64,000 nt of DNA. Origin: Rhodoferax antarcticus ANT.BR (lineage in GTDB: Bacteria > Pseudomonadota > Gammaproteobacteria > Burkholderiales > Burkholderiaceae_C). Below are positions 49,559 to 58,649 of the stretch, piece after piece (positions within the stretch are counted from its first letter, which is position 1; each line of letters starts with the position of its first letter). The stretch lies in NCBI RefSeq assembly GCF_001938565.1, contig NZ_MSYM01000013.1:1496-65495 (forward strand). The letters are read 5' to 3'. The notes beneath the pieces were generated by a model. The model saw only the letters and a program-made list of their open reading frames with translations. It was not told where the DNA came from and searched no databases. The translations under genes and the position numbers were made by a program.

Positions 49559-49565
49559 TCAGCGC

Positions 49566-49595
49566 AGAAAAAACCCTGGAAAAATGCCAGGGTTT
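49566..49595 (-). terminator. terminator of the histone-like gene
   Basis: AAACCCTGG (49571-49579) and CCAGGGTTT (49587-49595) form a nine-bp stem. On the minus strand it is followed by TTTTTT, so it mainly terminates the gene ending at 49619. It can also stop the convergent DUF3426 transcript. Confidence 0.8.
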
Positions 49596-49618
49596 GATGC
49601 TGCGAGCGCTCACGCCAA

Positions 49619-50245
49619 TCAGGGCTTGGACCCGGTAGGAAATGGCCACGCTGCCTGAGGATTGAGCTTAGTCTTGGAGGCTGGCGCTAGCGTGGCAGCC
49701 GCTGTTTTTGGCGTCTTGGCAGCAGGCGCTGCAGCTTTGACCGGTGCTGCGGCTTTCGCTGGTGCTGCAGCTTGGGCGGGTGCGGCAGCTTTAGCAGGCG
49801 TCGCCGCTTTCTTGGCGGGCGCAGCAGCCTTTTTGGCTGGCGCTGGCGCTGGGGCTGGCGCTGGCGCTGGGGCGGCAGCGGCTGCTTTTTTCACCGGGGG
49901 TGCAGCTTTCTTCGCGGTGACAGGTGCCTTTTTGGCAGCAGCGGTTTTCGCAGGAGCAGGCGAAGGCGTAACCTTTTTGGCGGGCGCGGCATTCGGTGCG
50001 GGTGCTGCCTTGGTTGGTACTGCAACGGCTTTTTTCGCGAGCGCAGTGGCTTTCTTGGCTGCAGGTGCTGCCCTTTTCTTAGCCACAGGTGCCGCAGCTT
50101 GTTTCACCGCCGCCACAGATTTTTTGGCCGAAGCAGCAGGCTTGGTCGGGCTGGCTTTTTTAGCTGCTGGCGCAGGTGTTTTGGCCACAACAGCCGTGGG
50201 TACTGGAGCCGCTTTTTTCGCGGCGGGTTTTTTAGCAATGACCAT
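49619..50245 (-). CDS. Ala/Lys-rich histone H1-like protein
   Basis: About 208 residues are made almost entirely of AAKKA, AKKAAP and APAP repeats, ending in the unrelated motif LNPQAAWPFPTGSKP. Such H1-like, DNA-compacting proteins occur in many Burkholderiales and chlamydiae (HC2), and their length varies between strains by repeat slippage. AAGGAG lies six bases before ATG 50245. The opposite strand is open over the whole gene because of the repeat composition, which is an artefact. Confidence 0.8.
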   Translation of the reverse strand: MVIAKKPAAKKAAPVPTAVVAKTPAPAAKKASPTKPAASAKKSVAAVKQAAAPVAKKRAAPAAKKATALAKKAVAVPTKAAPAPNAAPAKKVTPSPAPAKTAAAKKAPVTAKKAAPPVKKAAAAAPAPAPAPAPAPAKKAAAPAKKAATPAKAAAPAQAAAPAKAAAPVKAAAPAAKTPKTAAATLAPASKTKLNPQAAWPFPTGSKP

Positions 50246-50424
50246 CAACTTCTCCTTGGGGTAGCTACAAAGAGCACCTTATGTCAATGATTTGGCATAA
50301 AGTGATTCAGGTTGTTGGGGCTGCCCCAGCACCATGAATGGGAACACACAGGCACGCGACAAAGCAGTTTTCGTCTGGCTTGTGAAAGAGGGTGGGCTCG
50401 CATCGTCTGGTTCAACGTGAGGCC

Positions 50425-50643
50425 TCAACCGGCAGGGTCGCGGTAGCCTTGAAGGGGTTGATGACGCGCGACCAGCCCTGAATCTGGCAGTGCGAAAGAG
50501 GCGAAGGGTTGGCAGTAGGAGTGACTTTTTGGGACCGGGGCGACATAGTATTTTCCAATCCGCAAATTATCAGAGTTCATTGCACAAATTGAAAGCTGCA
50601 CAAGCAAGCAAATGGTGATGAAGCCTGCGATGTTGCGTATCAA
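50425..50643 (-). CDS. possible small exported protein
   Basis: The 72-residue frame starts MIRNIAGFITICLLVQLSIC, which resembles a signal peptide, followed by a short polar region. No family is recognised. It lies 38 bp downstream of ampD on the same strand. Base composition is compatible with coding but the evidence is weak. The rest of 50249-50681 shows nothing else. Confidence 0.35.
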   Translation of the reverse strand: MIRNIAGFITICLLVQLSICAMNSDNLRIGKYYVAPVPKSHSYCQPFASFALPDSGLVARHQPLQGYRDPAG

Positions 50644-50681
50644 CAGCGACTCTGTGGCGCTGCTGTGTGCGCAGGCCTTGT

Positions 50682-51293
50682 TCAGGCGCGTACCGCTGCT
50701 GGCAACAGCCTTGCGTCTAGGGCCAGAGAGCGCTCTAACAGGTGCCAGTCAAAACCGGCGCCGGGGTCGTGTTTGCGACCAGGCGCAATGTGTTCGTGCC
50801 CTGCCAGGTGCTCGATGGGGTAACGCTGCTGGATGCTGGCGCACAGAGCAACCAGGGTCGCGTATTGGGCAGGCTCAAAGCGGGTGCCCTCCAGGCCTTC
50901 AAGTTCGATGCCGATGCTGAAGTCGTTGCAATTGCTGCGACCCCGGTAGCTGGAGGCGCCGGCATGCCACGCGCGATCGTCGCAGCTGACAAACTGCCAA
51001 AGCTCACCGCTGCGGCGAACATAAAAATGCGAGGACACCGTCAGCCCCTGAATGCGATGAAAATACGGGTGGGCTTGCCAGTCCAACCGGTTGGTGAAAA
51101 GTTGCTGAACTTCGTCACCACCATACTGGCCCGGTGGCAGGCTGATGGAGTGCAGCACGATCAAATCAACACAGCTGCCTTTTGGACGTGGGCCAAAGTT
51201 GGGTGAGGGCAGTTGGGCTGCAAACTGGTAGCAGCCGTCACGCCACAAGGCGTTCGGGGCGACAGCCCCGCAGCGTTCAGTCGGCGGCGTCAT
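50682..51293 (-). CDS. ampD: 1,6-anhydro-N-acetylmuramyl-L-alanine amidase AmpD
   Basis: The 203-residue cytoplasmic zinc amidase cleaves anhydro-muropeptides during wall recycling. It has SPNFGPRPKGSCVDLIVLHS (first zinc His), GLTVSSHFYVRRSGELWQFV, RAWHAGASSYRGRSNCNDFS and GHEHIAPGRKHDPGAGFDW (zinc His and catalytic residues). I start at ATG 51293, which overlaps the end of pilR by 17 bases. Confidence 0.93.
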   Translation of the reverse strand: MTPPTERCGAVAPNALWRDGCYQFAAQLPSPNFGPRPKGSCVDLIVLHSISLPPGQYGGDEVQQLFTNRLDWQAHPYFHRIQGLTVSSHFYVRRSGELWQFVSCDDRAWHAGASSYRGRSNCNDFSIGIELEGLEGTRFEPAQYATLVALCASIQQRYPIEHLAGHEHIAPGRKHDPGAGFDWHLLERSLALDARLLPAAVRA

Positions 51294-52764
51294 CCGGGTT
51301 ATCTTCAGTGCCGGGGGCATCAATTTTGAGCCGTGCCATGCGATAGCGCATTTGGCGCAAATTCAAACCCAACCGCGCGGCTGCCGCAGTGCGGTTGAAT
51401 TGGGTAGCGCGCAGCGCCTGCAGCAACAGGCTGCGCTCCAGTTGGTCGAGTTGCGTTTGCAAGTCGCCGGCCACAGGTTCCGGCGCGATCTGTTCACGGG
51501 TGGGCAACGCAGCCGCAGCAAATTCGAGGGCATCCAGCGTGGAGTCGCTGAGCGTTGTCGTGCCTTGCACCGGGCGATCAAGCTGCAGGCTCTGCCCGTC
51601 TCCCAGTGCCACGGCACGGTACAGCAGGTTTTCCAGTTCGCGCACATTCCCCGGCAAGGTCAGACACGCCAGCTCCTGCAGCACTTCAACTGGCAAGGTC
51701 GGCACCGGTGTGTCTGATTCCTGGGCAATACGTGCCAGCAAAACCTGACACAGTTCGGGCAGATCTTGGGCCCGCTCTCGCAGAGGTGCAATCGTCAGGT
51801 CGATCACGTTGAGCCGAAAAAACAGGTCTTGGCGAAAGTTGCCGTTCTGCACCTCTTGCGACAGGTTTCTATGGGTGGCGCTGACGATGCGCACGTCCAC
51901 CGCCTCTTCCTGGTTCGAGCCCAGCGGGCGAATGCGCCGCTCCTGGATGGCGCGCAGTAGTTTGGACTGCATCGGCAACGGCAAGTCACCAATCTCATCT
52001 AGGAACAAAGTGCCGCCACGCGCCGCCTGGAAAAAACCTTCGCGGTCTTGGGTGGCTCCGGTATAAGCCCCTTTGCGCGCACCAAAAAATTCGGCCTCCA
52101 GCAGCGTCTCAGGAATAGCGCCGCAGTTCACCGCAACCCAGGGGCCTTTGACACGGTGACTGTTGGCATGAATGGCATAGGCCACCAGCTCTTTGCCGGT
52201 GCCAGATTCGCCCGTAACCATCACCGGCGCCATGCTGGTGGCCACCTTGAGGATGCGCGTCTTGATCTGTTGCATGCACTGCGAGTGTCCGATCAGCCGG
52301 TCCAGCGCACGCTGGCCCAACGCCCCGGCGACCACGCCTGGCGTCGGTTTGCTGAAGAGGGCACCTTCGTCTGCTGACCCCGGTGTCACGCTGCGCACCG
52401 CCGAAGCCACCACCGCCCGGAACTGCTTCAGATCAACCGGTTTGGTCAGGTAGTCAAAGGCGCCTGCCTTGAGCGCTTCCACCGCATTCTGAGCCGACCC
52501 ATAGGCGGTAATAACGATGCTGCGTTCGTTGCGGGCCTGGGCTTTGATGTCGGTGATGAGCGCCATGCCCAAGCCATCGGGCAGCCGCATGTCAGTGATC
52601 ATCACATCAAAGCGGTGCGCTTCCAGCAGCGCACGCGCCTGCTGAAGGTTCTCCGCCGTGTCAACCTGATGACCCTCTCGCAACAGGGTCAGCTCGTACA
52701 GCGTGCGCAGGTCGGGCTCGTCGTCGACGACCAAAATCCGGGCGTGGCTGGCAGGTGTGGTCAT
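51277..52764 (-). CDS. pilR: NtrC-family response regulator, probably PilR
   Basis: The 495-residue protein has a receiver domain (ILVVDDEPDLRTLYEL, phospho-Asp in MITDMRLPDG, Lys in YLTKPVD), an AAA+ sigma-54 activator domain (VTGESGTGKELVAYAIH, EAEFFGARKGAYTGAT, GTLFLDEIGDLPLPMQSKLL) and a Fis-type HTH (FNRTAAAARLGLNLRQMRYR). The sigma-54 contact loop reads GAYTGA instead of the usual GAFTGA. Coupling to the PilS-like kinase by a four-base overlap supports PilR, the activator of type IV pilin transcription. No pilin gene is in the window. Confidence 0.85.
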   Translation of the reverse strand: MTTPASHARILVVDDEPDLRTLYELTLLREGHQVDTAENLQQARALLEAHRFDVMITDMRLPDGLGMALITDIKAQARNERSIVITAYGSAQNAVEALKAGAFDYLTKPVDLKQFRAVVASAVRSVTPGSADEGALFSKPTPGVVAGALGQRALDRLIGHSQCMQQIKTRILKVATSMAPVMVTGESGTGKELVAYAIHANSHRVKGPWVAVNCGAIPETLLEAEFFGARKGAYTGATQDREGFFQAARGGTLFLDEIGDLPLPMQSKLLRAIQERRIRPLGSNQEEAVDVRIVSATHRNLSQEVQNGNFRQDLFFRLNVIDLTIAPLRERAQDLPELCQVLLARIAQESDTPVPTLPVEVLQELACLTLPGNVRELENLLYRAVALGDGQSLQLDRPVQGTTTLSDSTLDALEFAAAALPTREQIAPEPVAGDLQTQLDQLERSLLLQALRATQFNRTAAAARLGLNLRQMRYRMARLKIDAPGTEDNPDDAAD

Positions 52765-54482
52765 GGTGTTGCGGGCTGGTCAGGTGCTGGCTTGAAAACA
52801 ACGCGAAATTCGTTGCCTGGTACCAGCTGCTGGTTCAGTAATCTGTCGCTGCGGTCGTAGGAGATGGTGGCGCCATGGCTCTCGCACAGCTCACGGCAAA
52901 TATACAACCCCAGCCCGCTTGAGCGGCTCTCAGACGAAAAAAAAGGCTCAAACAAATGCTGCTCTACCGACGGGTCCAGCACCGTTCCGTCGCTCCAAAC
53001 GCGTAGCGTCAGTCCAATTTTTGAAGGCATCTGGCCGCCACTCTCCAGGCTGACCTGAATGCTGCTGGGGCGGTGGCTAGCGAAGCGCTGAGCGTTGTCT
53101 AGCAGATTGATCAACACCCGGCGCAAGTGCTCCACATCAAACCAGCCGTTAAGTGGCTCTATGGGCAGGCTCAAGCCGAGCTCGCCACCGGCCGCATGCT
53201 GATTGCCCCAATCCCGACAAATGCGCTCTGTGCTTTTGCAGATGTCCAGCGACTTTGCGGAGTCTGCCCGGCCGGGTTCACCCGCATGCGCGAGGTGCAG
53301 CACATCTTTGACGATGTTTTCCAGTCGCAGTGCGTTTTGACCGACCATTTGCGCCAGGCGTTGTTGCGCCGGGTCGCTCAGGTCCTCGGTCAATAGGGCG
53401 TTCGCCTGAGTGATAGCGGCTAGCGGGTTGCGAATTTCATGTGCCACCGCAGCCGACATGCGACCCATGCCTGCCAGTTTTTCGGCCCTGATGCGCGCCT
53501 GAATCTCACGCTGATCCTGCATGAACACCACGCACAGGCCCTGCACTTGCTCTTGAGTTTGGCCCTTCAGTGAGCCGGTCAGCTGGGTGCGTACTCGCAG
53601 CCTGCGCGGGCTGCTACCTGGCCTGTCAACGGTGATGTCAGCCTGTTGCGGGTGGTGGCTGGCAAAGCTGGCGTGCACCAACTGCATCAAAGTCTGCCAG
53701 CCAGGACGGGTGCTCAGGTCGAGCTCGTCATTTTGCGCCCTCGTGTCTAGCAGCAGACAGGCCGCTGGGTTGGTGGAACGGACCTTGCCACCTTCGTCGA
53801 CGACCAGCACGCCATCGGTCAGCGACTTGATCACCAGCTCGTTCACCCGGCGCTGCTCGGCGACAGCCAGCTGGTTGCGCTGCGCCCGCAACTCCACATT
53901 GGCCAGGCGTGTCGCCAGTTGGCTTGCTATGAATGAAATAGCGAAACACCCAGCACCCGTGAGCGCTGCCTGCAAAAAATTGCCTGTGACATCGCCGGTG
54001 TGCCGGGTCATTAGCCAAGCGGCATGGGCAAACAACAGCAAGGTGACGCTGGCCGCAGTGGCCATGGCCAGCAGCATGGACCCCAGCACGCCGACCACCA
54101 GCACCGGTAGTGCAAACAAAGGCGTGTAGTCAATGGCACCACCTTGCACGATTTGCAGAGTGGCAAAAGCCAGCACATCCACCCCCACGGTCTGTAGCCA
54201 GGAGGCGTCAAAAGACCGCTGCAGTTGCTGTGGCTGCCCGGTCAGGCGCACCGCCAGCGCCGCTGCAAAATAAGTCAGGCAGATCAACAGGGGCGCGCTG
54301 CTTTGTTGCGGTATCAGCGCATAAATGCCGACCTGAAACAGTGCCAGCATCAACCCCAAGGTGGCACGGGCGGTCATGAAACCGCGCCACAGGCGTTCAA
54401 ACTCCTGCGGCTGATCCAGCTCAGCGTGTGAAGCGTTAGGGAAGGAAGTTGGCCAGAGGGAGTTCACTGGCGCAGCAGCCAA
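52761..54482 (-). CDS. pilS: PilS-like sensor histidine kinase
   Basis: The 573-residue kinase has about six N-terminal membrane segments (residues 35-210), a PAS-like region, the H box MGRMSAAVAHEIRNPLAAIT, an N box LRRVLINLLDNAQRF and G boxes including SSGLGLYICRELCESHG. This is the PilS layout. It is the partner of the downstream regulator, with overlapping stop and start codons. It is preceded by a small PP0621-type gene one base away. Confidence 0.87.
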   Translation of the reverse strand: MAAAPVNSLWPTSFPNASHAELDQPQEFERLWRGFMTARATLGLMLALFQVGIYALIPQQSSAPLLICLTYFAAALAVRLTGQPQQLQRSFDASWLQTVGVDVLAFATLQIVQGGAIDYTPLFALPVLVVGVLGSMLLAMATAASVTLLLFAHAAWLMTRHTGDVTGNFLQAALTGAGCFAISFIASQLATRLANVELRAQRNQLAVAEQRRVNELVIKSLTDGVLVVDEGGKVRSTNPAACLLLDTRAQNDELDLSTRPGWQTLMQLVHASFASHHPQQADITVDRPGSSPRRLRVRTQLTGSLKGQTQEQVQGLCVVFMQDQREIQARIRAEKLAGMGRMSAAVAHEIRNPLAAITQANALLTEDLSDPAQQRLAQMVGQNALRLENIVKDVLHLAHAGEPGRADSAKSLDICKSTERICRDWGNQHAAGGELGLSLPIEPLNGWFDVEHLRRVLINLLDNAQRFASHRPSSIQVSLESGGQMPSKIGLTLRVWSDGTVLDPSVEQHLFEPFFSSESRSSGLGLYICRELCESHGATISYDRSDRLLNQQLVPGNEFRVVFKPAPDQPATP

Positions 54483-54707
54483 TCAGGACTCTGACAGCTG
54501 CAGATGCTCGGCACAGCAGTAACTGCCTTGACGACCCGTGATCGCATCAGCGGCCGGAAGGTGCAAACCACACTGCTGGCAGCGCACCATGTCCTCCAAC
54601 TGTGGCTCGGCGGCTCGGGTAGCACGGTCGGGCTTGACCGAACCGGCCCGGCTTCTCCATAGCCAGACAATCACCAGCACAGCGGCCAGAAGTAACAGGC
54701 CTCTCAC
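54483..54707 (-). CDS. PP0621-family small membrane protein
   Basis: The 74-residue protein has an N-terminal membrane helix (GLLLLAAVLVIVWLWRSRAG) and a zinc-ribbon-like C-terminus (MVRCQQCGLHLPAADAITG, then YCCAEH). This matches the PP0621 family often found beside pilS in Pseudomonas and Burkholderiales. The function is unknown. It overlaps the cytochrome-assembly-like gene by four bases. Confidence 0.8.
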   Translation of the reverse strand: MRGLLLLAAVLVIVWLWRSRAGSVKPDRATRAAEPQLEDMVRCQQCGLHLPAADAITGRQGSYCCAEHLQLSES

Positions 54708-55510
54708 AAGGTCTGCCCCATCATCACCTCAAGCACAAAGCGCGACCCCACATACGCCAGCAGTAGCAGCCCGGTGCCCATGTAAAGCACGCGAACCGCT
54801 TGCCGACCGCGCCAGCCAAAGCGCGCGCGCCCGATCAGCAGCACACCAAAAGTTAGCCATGACAGCACCGAGAAAATGGTTTTGTGGTCCCACTTGATGG
54901 CGTGCGCGCTGCCATACAAATAGTTGCCAAAGAAGAAGCCGGCAATCAGGGTGGCTGTCAGCAGCAGGAAGCCTACATGCACAAAGCGGAAGGTCAGGCG
55001 CTCCATGGTCAGCAAAGGCATGCCGGTAAAACCGTCTGCGCCGATGCGAATGCGCGCCTCAGCACGCGTCATCATCCAGGCGTGGACTACCGCCGCAGCA
55101 AACAAACCGTAGGACGCAATGCCCAGCGCCCAGTGCAGTGGCAACCAGGCTGACAAATTCGCACTCAGTGGCTCACCCGGAAAAAGCAGGGTCAGCAGCA
55201 CGACCGCCGCGCCAATGCTTGACAGAACCCAGGGCGTTTTGAGTTGTGGAAAAACAAAAATTTCAACCGCATACACCAGCCCGACCAGCCAGGCGGTAAT
55301 CGACAGCGCGGGGGCAAACCCGAACAGTGGGCGTTCCCCACCCCACAAGCTCCAGCCAAGCAAAGCGCCATGCAACGACCACGCCAACCACACGGCCACA
55401 CGCGACAGTGTTTGGTCAGTACGCGTGGCACCGGTGGCAGATACCGCATAGGCAGCAGAGGCCGCCAGCGACAGCACAAGTGTTAGAGGGGAAGCACTGG
55501 GTAAAATCAT
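54704..55510 (-). CDS. CcsA/YpjD-type cytochrome c assembly membrane protein
   Basis: The 268-residue polytopic protein has about eight hydrophobic segments. It matches the CcmC/CcsA/HemX family by LHWALGIASYGLFAAAVVHA (conserved His), MERLTFRFVHVGFLLLTATL, YLYGSAHAIKWDHKTIFSVL (WDxK-like variant of the heme-handling motif) and LSWLTFGVLLIGRARFGWRG. Such YpjD proteins lie next to ffh in many Proteobacteria. It is divergent from ffh. Confidence 0.85.
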   Translation of the reverse strand: MILPSASPLTLVLSLAASAAYAVSATGATRTDQTLSRVAVWLAWSLHGALLGWSLWGGERPLFGFAPALSITAWLVGLVYAVEIFVFPQLKTPWVLSSIGAAVVLLTLLFPGEPLSANLSAWLPLHWALGIASYGLFAAAVVHAWMMTRAEARIRIGADGFTGMPLLTMERLTFRFVHVGFLLLTATLIAGFFFGNYLYGSAHAIKWDHKTIFSVLSWLTFGVLLIGRARFGWRGRQAVRVLYMGTGLLLLAYVGSRFVLEVMMGQTL

Positions 55511-55587
55511 GGCAACAGTTTACCGTTTTGTCATTTGCCTTATCTCAAAGGCTCCAACTCAGGCTCCGCCCGCCGGACACCCCCCAC

Positions 55588-56961
55588 ATGGCTTCTGCTC
55601 TTACCGACAAACTCTCCCGACTGGTCAAGGAAATCCGTGGTCAGGCCCGCATCACCGAGGCCAACGTGGCCGACATGCTGCGCGAAGTCCGCATGGCACT
55701 GCTGGAGGCCGACGTTGCCTTGCCGGTGGTGCGCGACTTCATTGCCCGGGTGAGGGAAAAAGCGCTGGGCCAGGACGTGCTGGGCTCGCTGACGCCCGGC
55801 CAGGCACTGGTGAGCATTGTGAACAAAGAGCTCGCCGCCACCATGGGAGACGGTGTCGCCGACATCAACTTGGCCGCCCAGCCGCCTGCGGTGATTTTGA
55901 TGGCAGGCCTGCAGGGTGCCGGTAAAACCACCACCACCGCCAAGCTGGCCAAGCACCTGATCGAAAAGCGCAACAAAAAAGTGCTGACCGTCTCTGGCGA
56001 CGTGTATCGCCCCGCGGCTATTGAGCAGTTGAAAACCGTCACCGCCCAGGCGGGGGCCGAGTGGTTTCCCAGCACGCCAGAGCAGAAGCCGGTGGACATT
56101 GCCCTGGCCGCGCTGGACTTCGCCAAAAAACATTACTTTGACGTGCTGCTGGTCGACACCGCCGGGCGCCTGGCCATCGATGACGTGTTGATGCGCGAGA
56201 TCAAAGACTTGCACGCCGCCATCCACCCGGTCGAGACGCTGTTTGTGGTGGATGCGATGCAAGGCCAGGACGCGATCAACACCGCTCGCGCCTTTAAAGA
56301 GGCGTTGCCGCTCACCGGCATCATCCTGACCAAGCTCGATGGCGACTCACGCGGTGGCGCGGCGCTCTCGGTGCGGCAGATCACTGGCGCACCGATCAAA
56401 TTTGCCGGCACCAGTGAAAAGCTCGATGGCCTAGAAGTGTTTGACGCCGAACGCCACGCTGGGCGCGTGCTGGGCATGGGCGACATTCTGGCGCTGGTGG
56501 AGCAGGTGACTGCCGGGGTCGATATGGCCAGCGCGCAAAAGTTGGCCGCCAAGGTCAAGAGCGGCGCCACCTTCGATTTGAACGACTTTTTGAGCCAGAT
56601 CCAGCAGATGCGTCAAATGGGTGGTTTGGGCAGCCTGATGGACAAGTTGCCCAGCGCCATGGCTGCCAAGGCCGGCCAGGTCGATATGGGCCGGGTTGAA
56701 AAAGACATCAAGCGCAAGGAAGGCATCATCCACAGCATGACGCCCAAAGAGCGCACCAAGCCCGATCTGATCAAAGCCACCCGCAAGCGCCGCATTGCTG
56801 CGGGTGCCGGGGTTCAGGTGCAGGAGGTGAACCGCATGCTCAAGGAGTTTGAGCAGATGCAGGACATGATGAAAAAAATGAAAGGCGCCGGCATGATGAA
56901 AATGATGAAGCGCCTGGGTGGCATGAAAGGCATGGGCGGCATGCCCAAGATGCCGTTTTAG
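55588..56961 (+). CDS. ffh: signal recognition particle GTPase Ffh
   Basis: The 457-residue SRP54 homologue has an N domain (ALTDKLSRLVKEIRGQARIT), a GTPase domain (ILMAGLQGAGKTTTTAKLAK, LLVDTAGRLAIDD, TKLDGDSRGGAALS) and a methionine-rich M domain at the C-terminus (QMQDMMKKMKGAGMMKMMKR). It binds 4.5S RNA and signal sequences. I start at ATG 55588 (MASALTDKL). Confidence 0.97.
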   Translation: MASALTDKLSRLVKEIRGQARITEANVADMLREVRMALLEADVALPVVRDFIARVREKALGQDVLGSLTPGQALVSIVNKELAATMGDGVADINLAAQPPAVILMAGLQGAGKTTTTAKLAKHLIEKRNKKVLTVSGDVYRPAAIEQLKTVTAQAGAEWFPSTPEQKPVDIALAALDFAKKHYFDVLLVDTAGRLAIDDVLMREIKDLHAAIHPVETLFVVDAMQGQDAINTARAFKEALPLTGIILTKLDGDSRGGAALSVRQITGAPIKFAGTSEKLDGLEVFDAERHAGRVLGMGDILALVEQVTAGVDMASAQKLAAKVKSGATFDLNDFLSQIQQMRQMGGLGSLMDKLPSAMAAKAGQVDMGRVEKDIKRKEGIIHSMTPKERTKPDLIKATRKRRIAAGAGVQVQEVNRMLKEFEQMQDMMKKMKGAGMMKMMKRLGGMKGMGGMPKMPF

Positions 56962-56974
56962 GGCGCATCCGTAA

Positions 56975-57026
56975 TCAAACTTTTAAGCCTCTAGCCCTTA
57001 TCTTCAAAGGGCTGATAGCTATTTAA
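56975..57026 (-). repeat. dispersed repeat, copy 12
   Basis: TTAAGCCTCTAGCCCTTATC then AAAGGGCTGATAGCTATT, between ffh and the convergent hypothetical gene. Confidence 0.85.
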
Positions 57027-57040
57027 TTGCGAGTGTCTGT

Positions 57041-57370
57041 CTACTGGAACATCGCCTGAAAGTTCTGTGTGCCGAGATAGCTCACCAAAATCCACAGAGC
57101 CACCAGCACCGCCCAAATGATGTTCGACACCTTGTTGCTGGGGGGGTTGATGATGGCCTCCTTCGCACGCGACATTGGGGTGCCCGGGGTGGTGTCCTGA
57201 GGTACCTTCCCCATGCTTTCATCAACGATCAGGTTGGTCTGAATACGTGCGGTCGTCATGATCTGATCGATCAACGCCCGTGCTTCACGGGTTTGGTCGG
57301 TTCGCTGCAGTTTCTGGGCTTGCTGGGTGATGGCCTTGAAGGCGGCATATTGCGATTCTGAAGGGTTCAT
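57041..57370 (-). CDS. small tail-anchored hypothetical protein
   Basis: The 109-residue protein starts at ATG 57370 (MNPSESQYAAFKAITQQAQK) with GGAG upstream. It is helical and polar up to about residue 80, then has a single C-terminal membrane segment (NIIWAVLVALWILVSYLGTQ). This topology suggests a tail-anchored protein. It is not assigned to a family. It is convergent with ffh across a dispersed repeat. Confidence 0.65.
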   Translation of the reverse strand: MNPSESQYAAFKAITQQAQKLQRTDQTREARALIDQIMTTARIQTNLIVDESMGKVPQDTTPGTPMSRAKEAIINPPSNKVSNIIWAVLVALWILVSYLGTQNFQAMFQ

Positions 57371-57544
57371 CTGGTGGCTCCGGGTGAAAAATTTCGGGCT
57401 ATTTTCGCCTCGAAAGAGGCCTGCGGTCTTGCCCTGAATCAAGGAAAGCGTCCGCAAGTACTGGGCCGCTACTGCGACTCAGTTCATGGATTCTGGCCAC
57501 CCTCGGGTAGACCCGTTATTTCACCCTCCCCAGCGCGCTCAGGC

Positions 57545-58390
57545 CTATTCTTGCATCTCCGGCGCGGCATGTGACGCGCTTGGCGTGATGGTTGCGTCGC
57601 GCGCGCTGCTGCGGGTGCGTCGCAACGCATGACGCTGTGCGCGGGCGCTGCGCCGTTTGCTGCGCTTGGCTGACTTCCAGAGCACATAGCCATACAGCAG
57701 TCGGGCCAGGTATCCCACGCCTAATAGCGCCGCCAGCCCGATCAGCCATGGGGTGATTTGGTCAATCAGTTTCTCACGCATCATGCTGGCCATTTCTCTG
57801 TCCAACTGAGCTTGCGCGGCGGATCTGGGGGGCTGGGCCGGGTCTTGGCCGCCAGGTGCGTCCCACCGGCCAGGGCCTTTGACGCTGGGGTCGGGTTTAT
57901 CCTGTTCGCGCCATTGGTTTTTGTTCAGGCCCAGATCAGATTTCAATTCGTGCAGGGCTTGCACCGCACCAGACTCGACCAACTTTTCGAACACCGGCCG
58001 AACGCCTTCCTTGATGGCGCTGTGAACCGACACGTCGGCAGGGGTGTGCGTCTGGCCCGGCGACGCGGTGGGGGTGGCACCGGTACGCTGCGGCATCACT
58101 GGGCCAGCAGGCGGCGGGGGCAATGTGCGCTGAGCCTTCTCGGCAGGCTCTGGCCGGGTGAGCGCGGTGCCTCTGGTGCCTGTGCGCAGCGGTTCTGCAT
58201 CCACTGGCAGGGGTTCAGATGCCACTGTCACACCTTTGCGGGTGTCGATGGTCGTATCCGCCGACTCGGTGCCGTCGTACAAAACAATGGGCTCGGCAAG
58301 CGCCGATGTGAGCAACCCCAAACACAGTGCACAGACCGCGCTAAGCCGGGTGGAAGCAGTCCAAAGTAGACGCGGTAATCTCTGGTGCAT
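57545..58390 (-). CDS. exported hypothetical protein with C-terminal membrane anchor
   Basis: The 281-residue protein starts with a likely signal peptide (RLSAVCALCLGLLTSALAEP). A Pro/Thr-rich disordered region follows (residues about 60-125), then a helical stretch (KEGVRPVFEKLVESGAVQAL, SDLGLNKNQW). Near residue 215 there is a membrane helix (ITPWLIGLAALLGVGYLARL) with a very basic cytoplasmic tail (KRSKRRSARAQRHALRR). I do not recognise the family. Confidence 0.65.
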   Translation of the reverse strand: MHQRLPRLLWTASTRLSAVCALCLGLLTSALAEPIVLYDGTESADTTIDTRKGVTVASEPLPVDAEPLRTGTRGTALTRPEPAEKAQRTLPPPPAGPVMPQRTGATPTASPGQTHTPADVSVHSAIKEGVRPVFEKLVESGAVQALHELKSDLGLNKNQWREQDKPDPSVKGPGRWDAPGGQDPAQPPRSAAQAQLDREMASMMREKLIDQITPWLIGLAALLGVGYLARLLYGYVLWKSAKRSKRRSARAQRHALRRTRSSARDATITPSASHAAPEMQE

Positions 58391-58582
58391 AACGCTGTTG
58401 ATTTTTCAGGACCGTGGAAAACCGCAGTGGTGCGAGTTAAACGCATCCAACTGTGAAGGAATGCTGAACGGGCGGACTTGATCGACGCATCAGTTACAAA
58501 TTTTAGCGCTGACCAAAGGCCAGCTCAGCGTGTCGCGGAGGCATTTGTTAGGTGGATGCAGCGCTGGACCGCTTTGGCTACG

Positions 58583-58648
58583 AAAAATATAAGATTTAAG
58601 CCTGTAGCCCTTATGCTTAAAGCGCTAGCAGCTATTTTTTTAATAGCT
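58583..58648 (-). repeat. dispersed repeat, copy 13
   Basis: AAGCCTGTAGCCCTTATGCT then TAAAGCGCTAGCAGCTATTT, ending at the stop of miaB. It is among the best-preserved copies. Confidence 0.9.
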
Positions 58649-58649
58649 A

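Noticed and set aside
49662-50264. Ala/Gly-rich plus-strand frame
   Set aside because: Complement of the AAKKA repeats of the histone-like gene; repeat composition keeps the opposite strand open.
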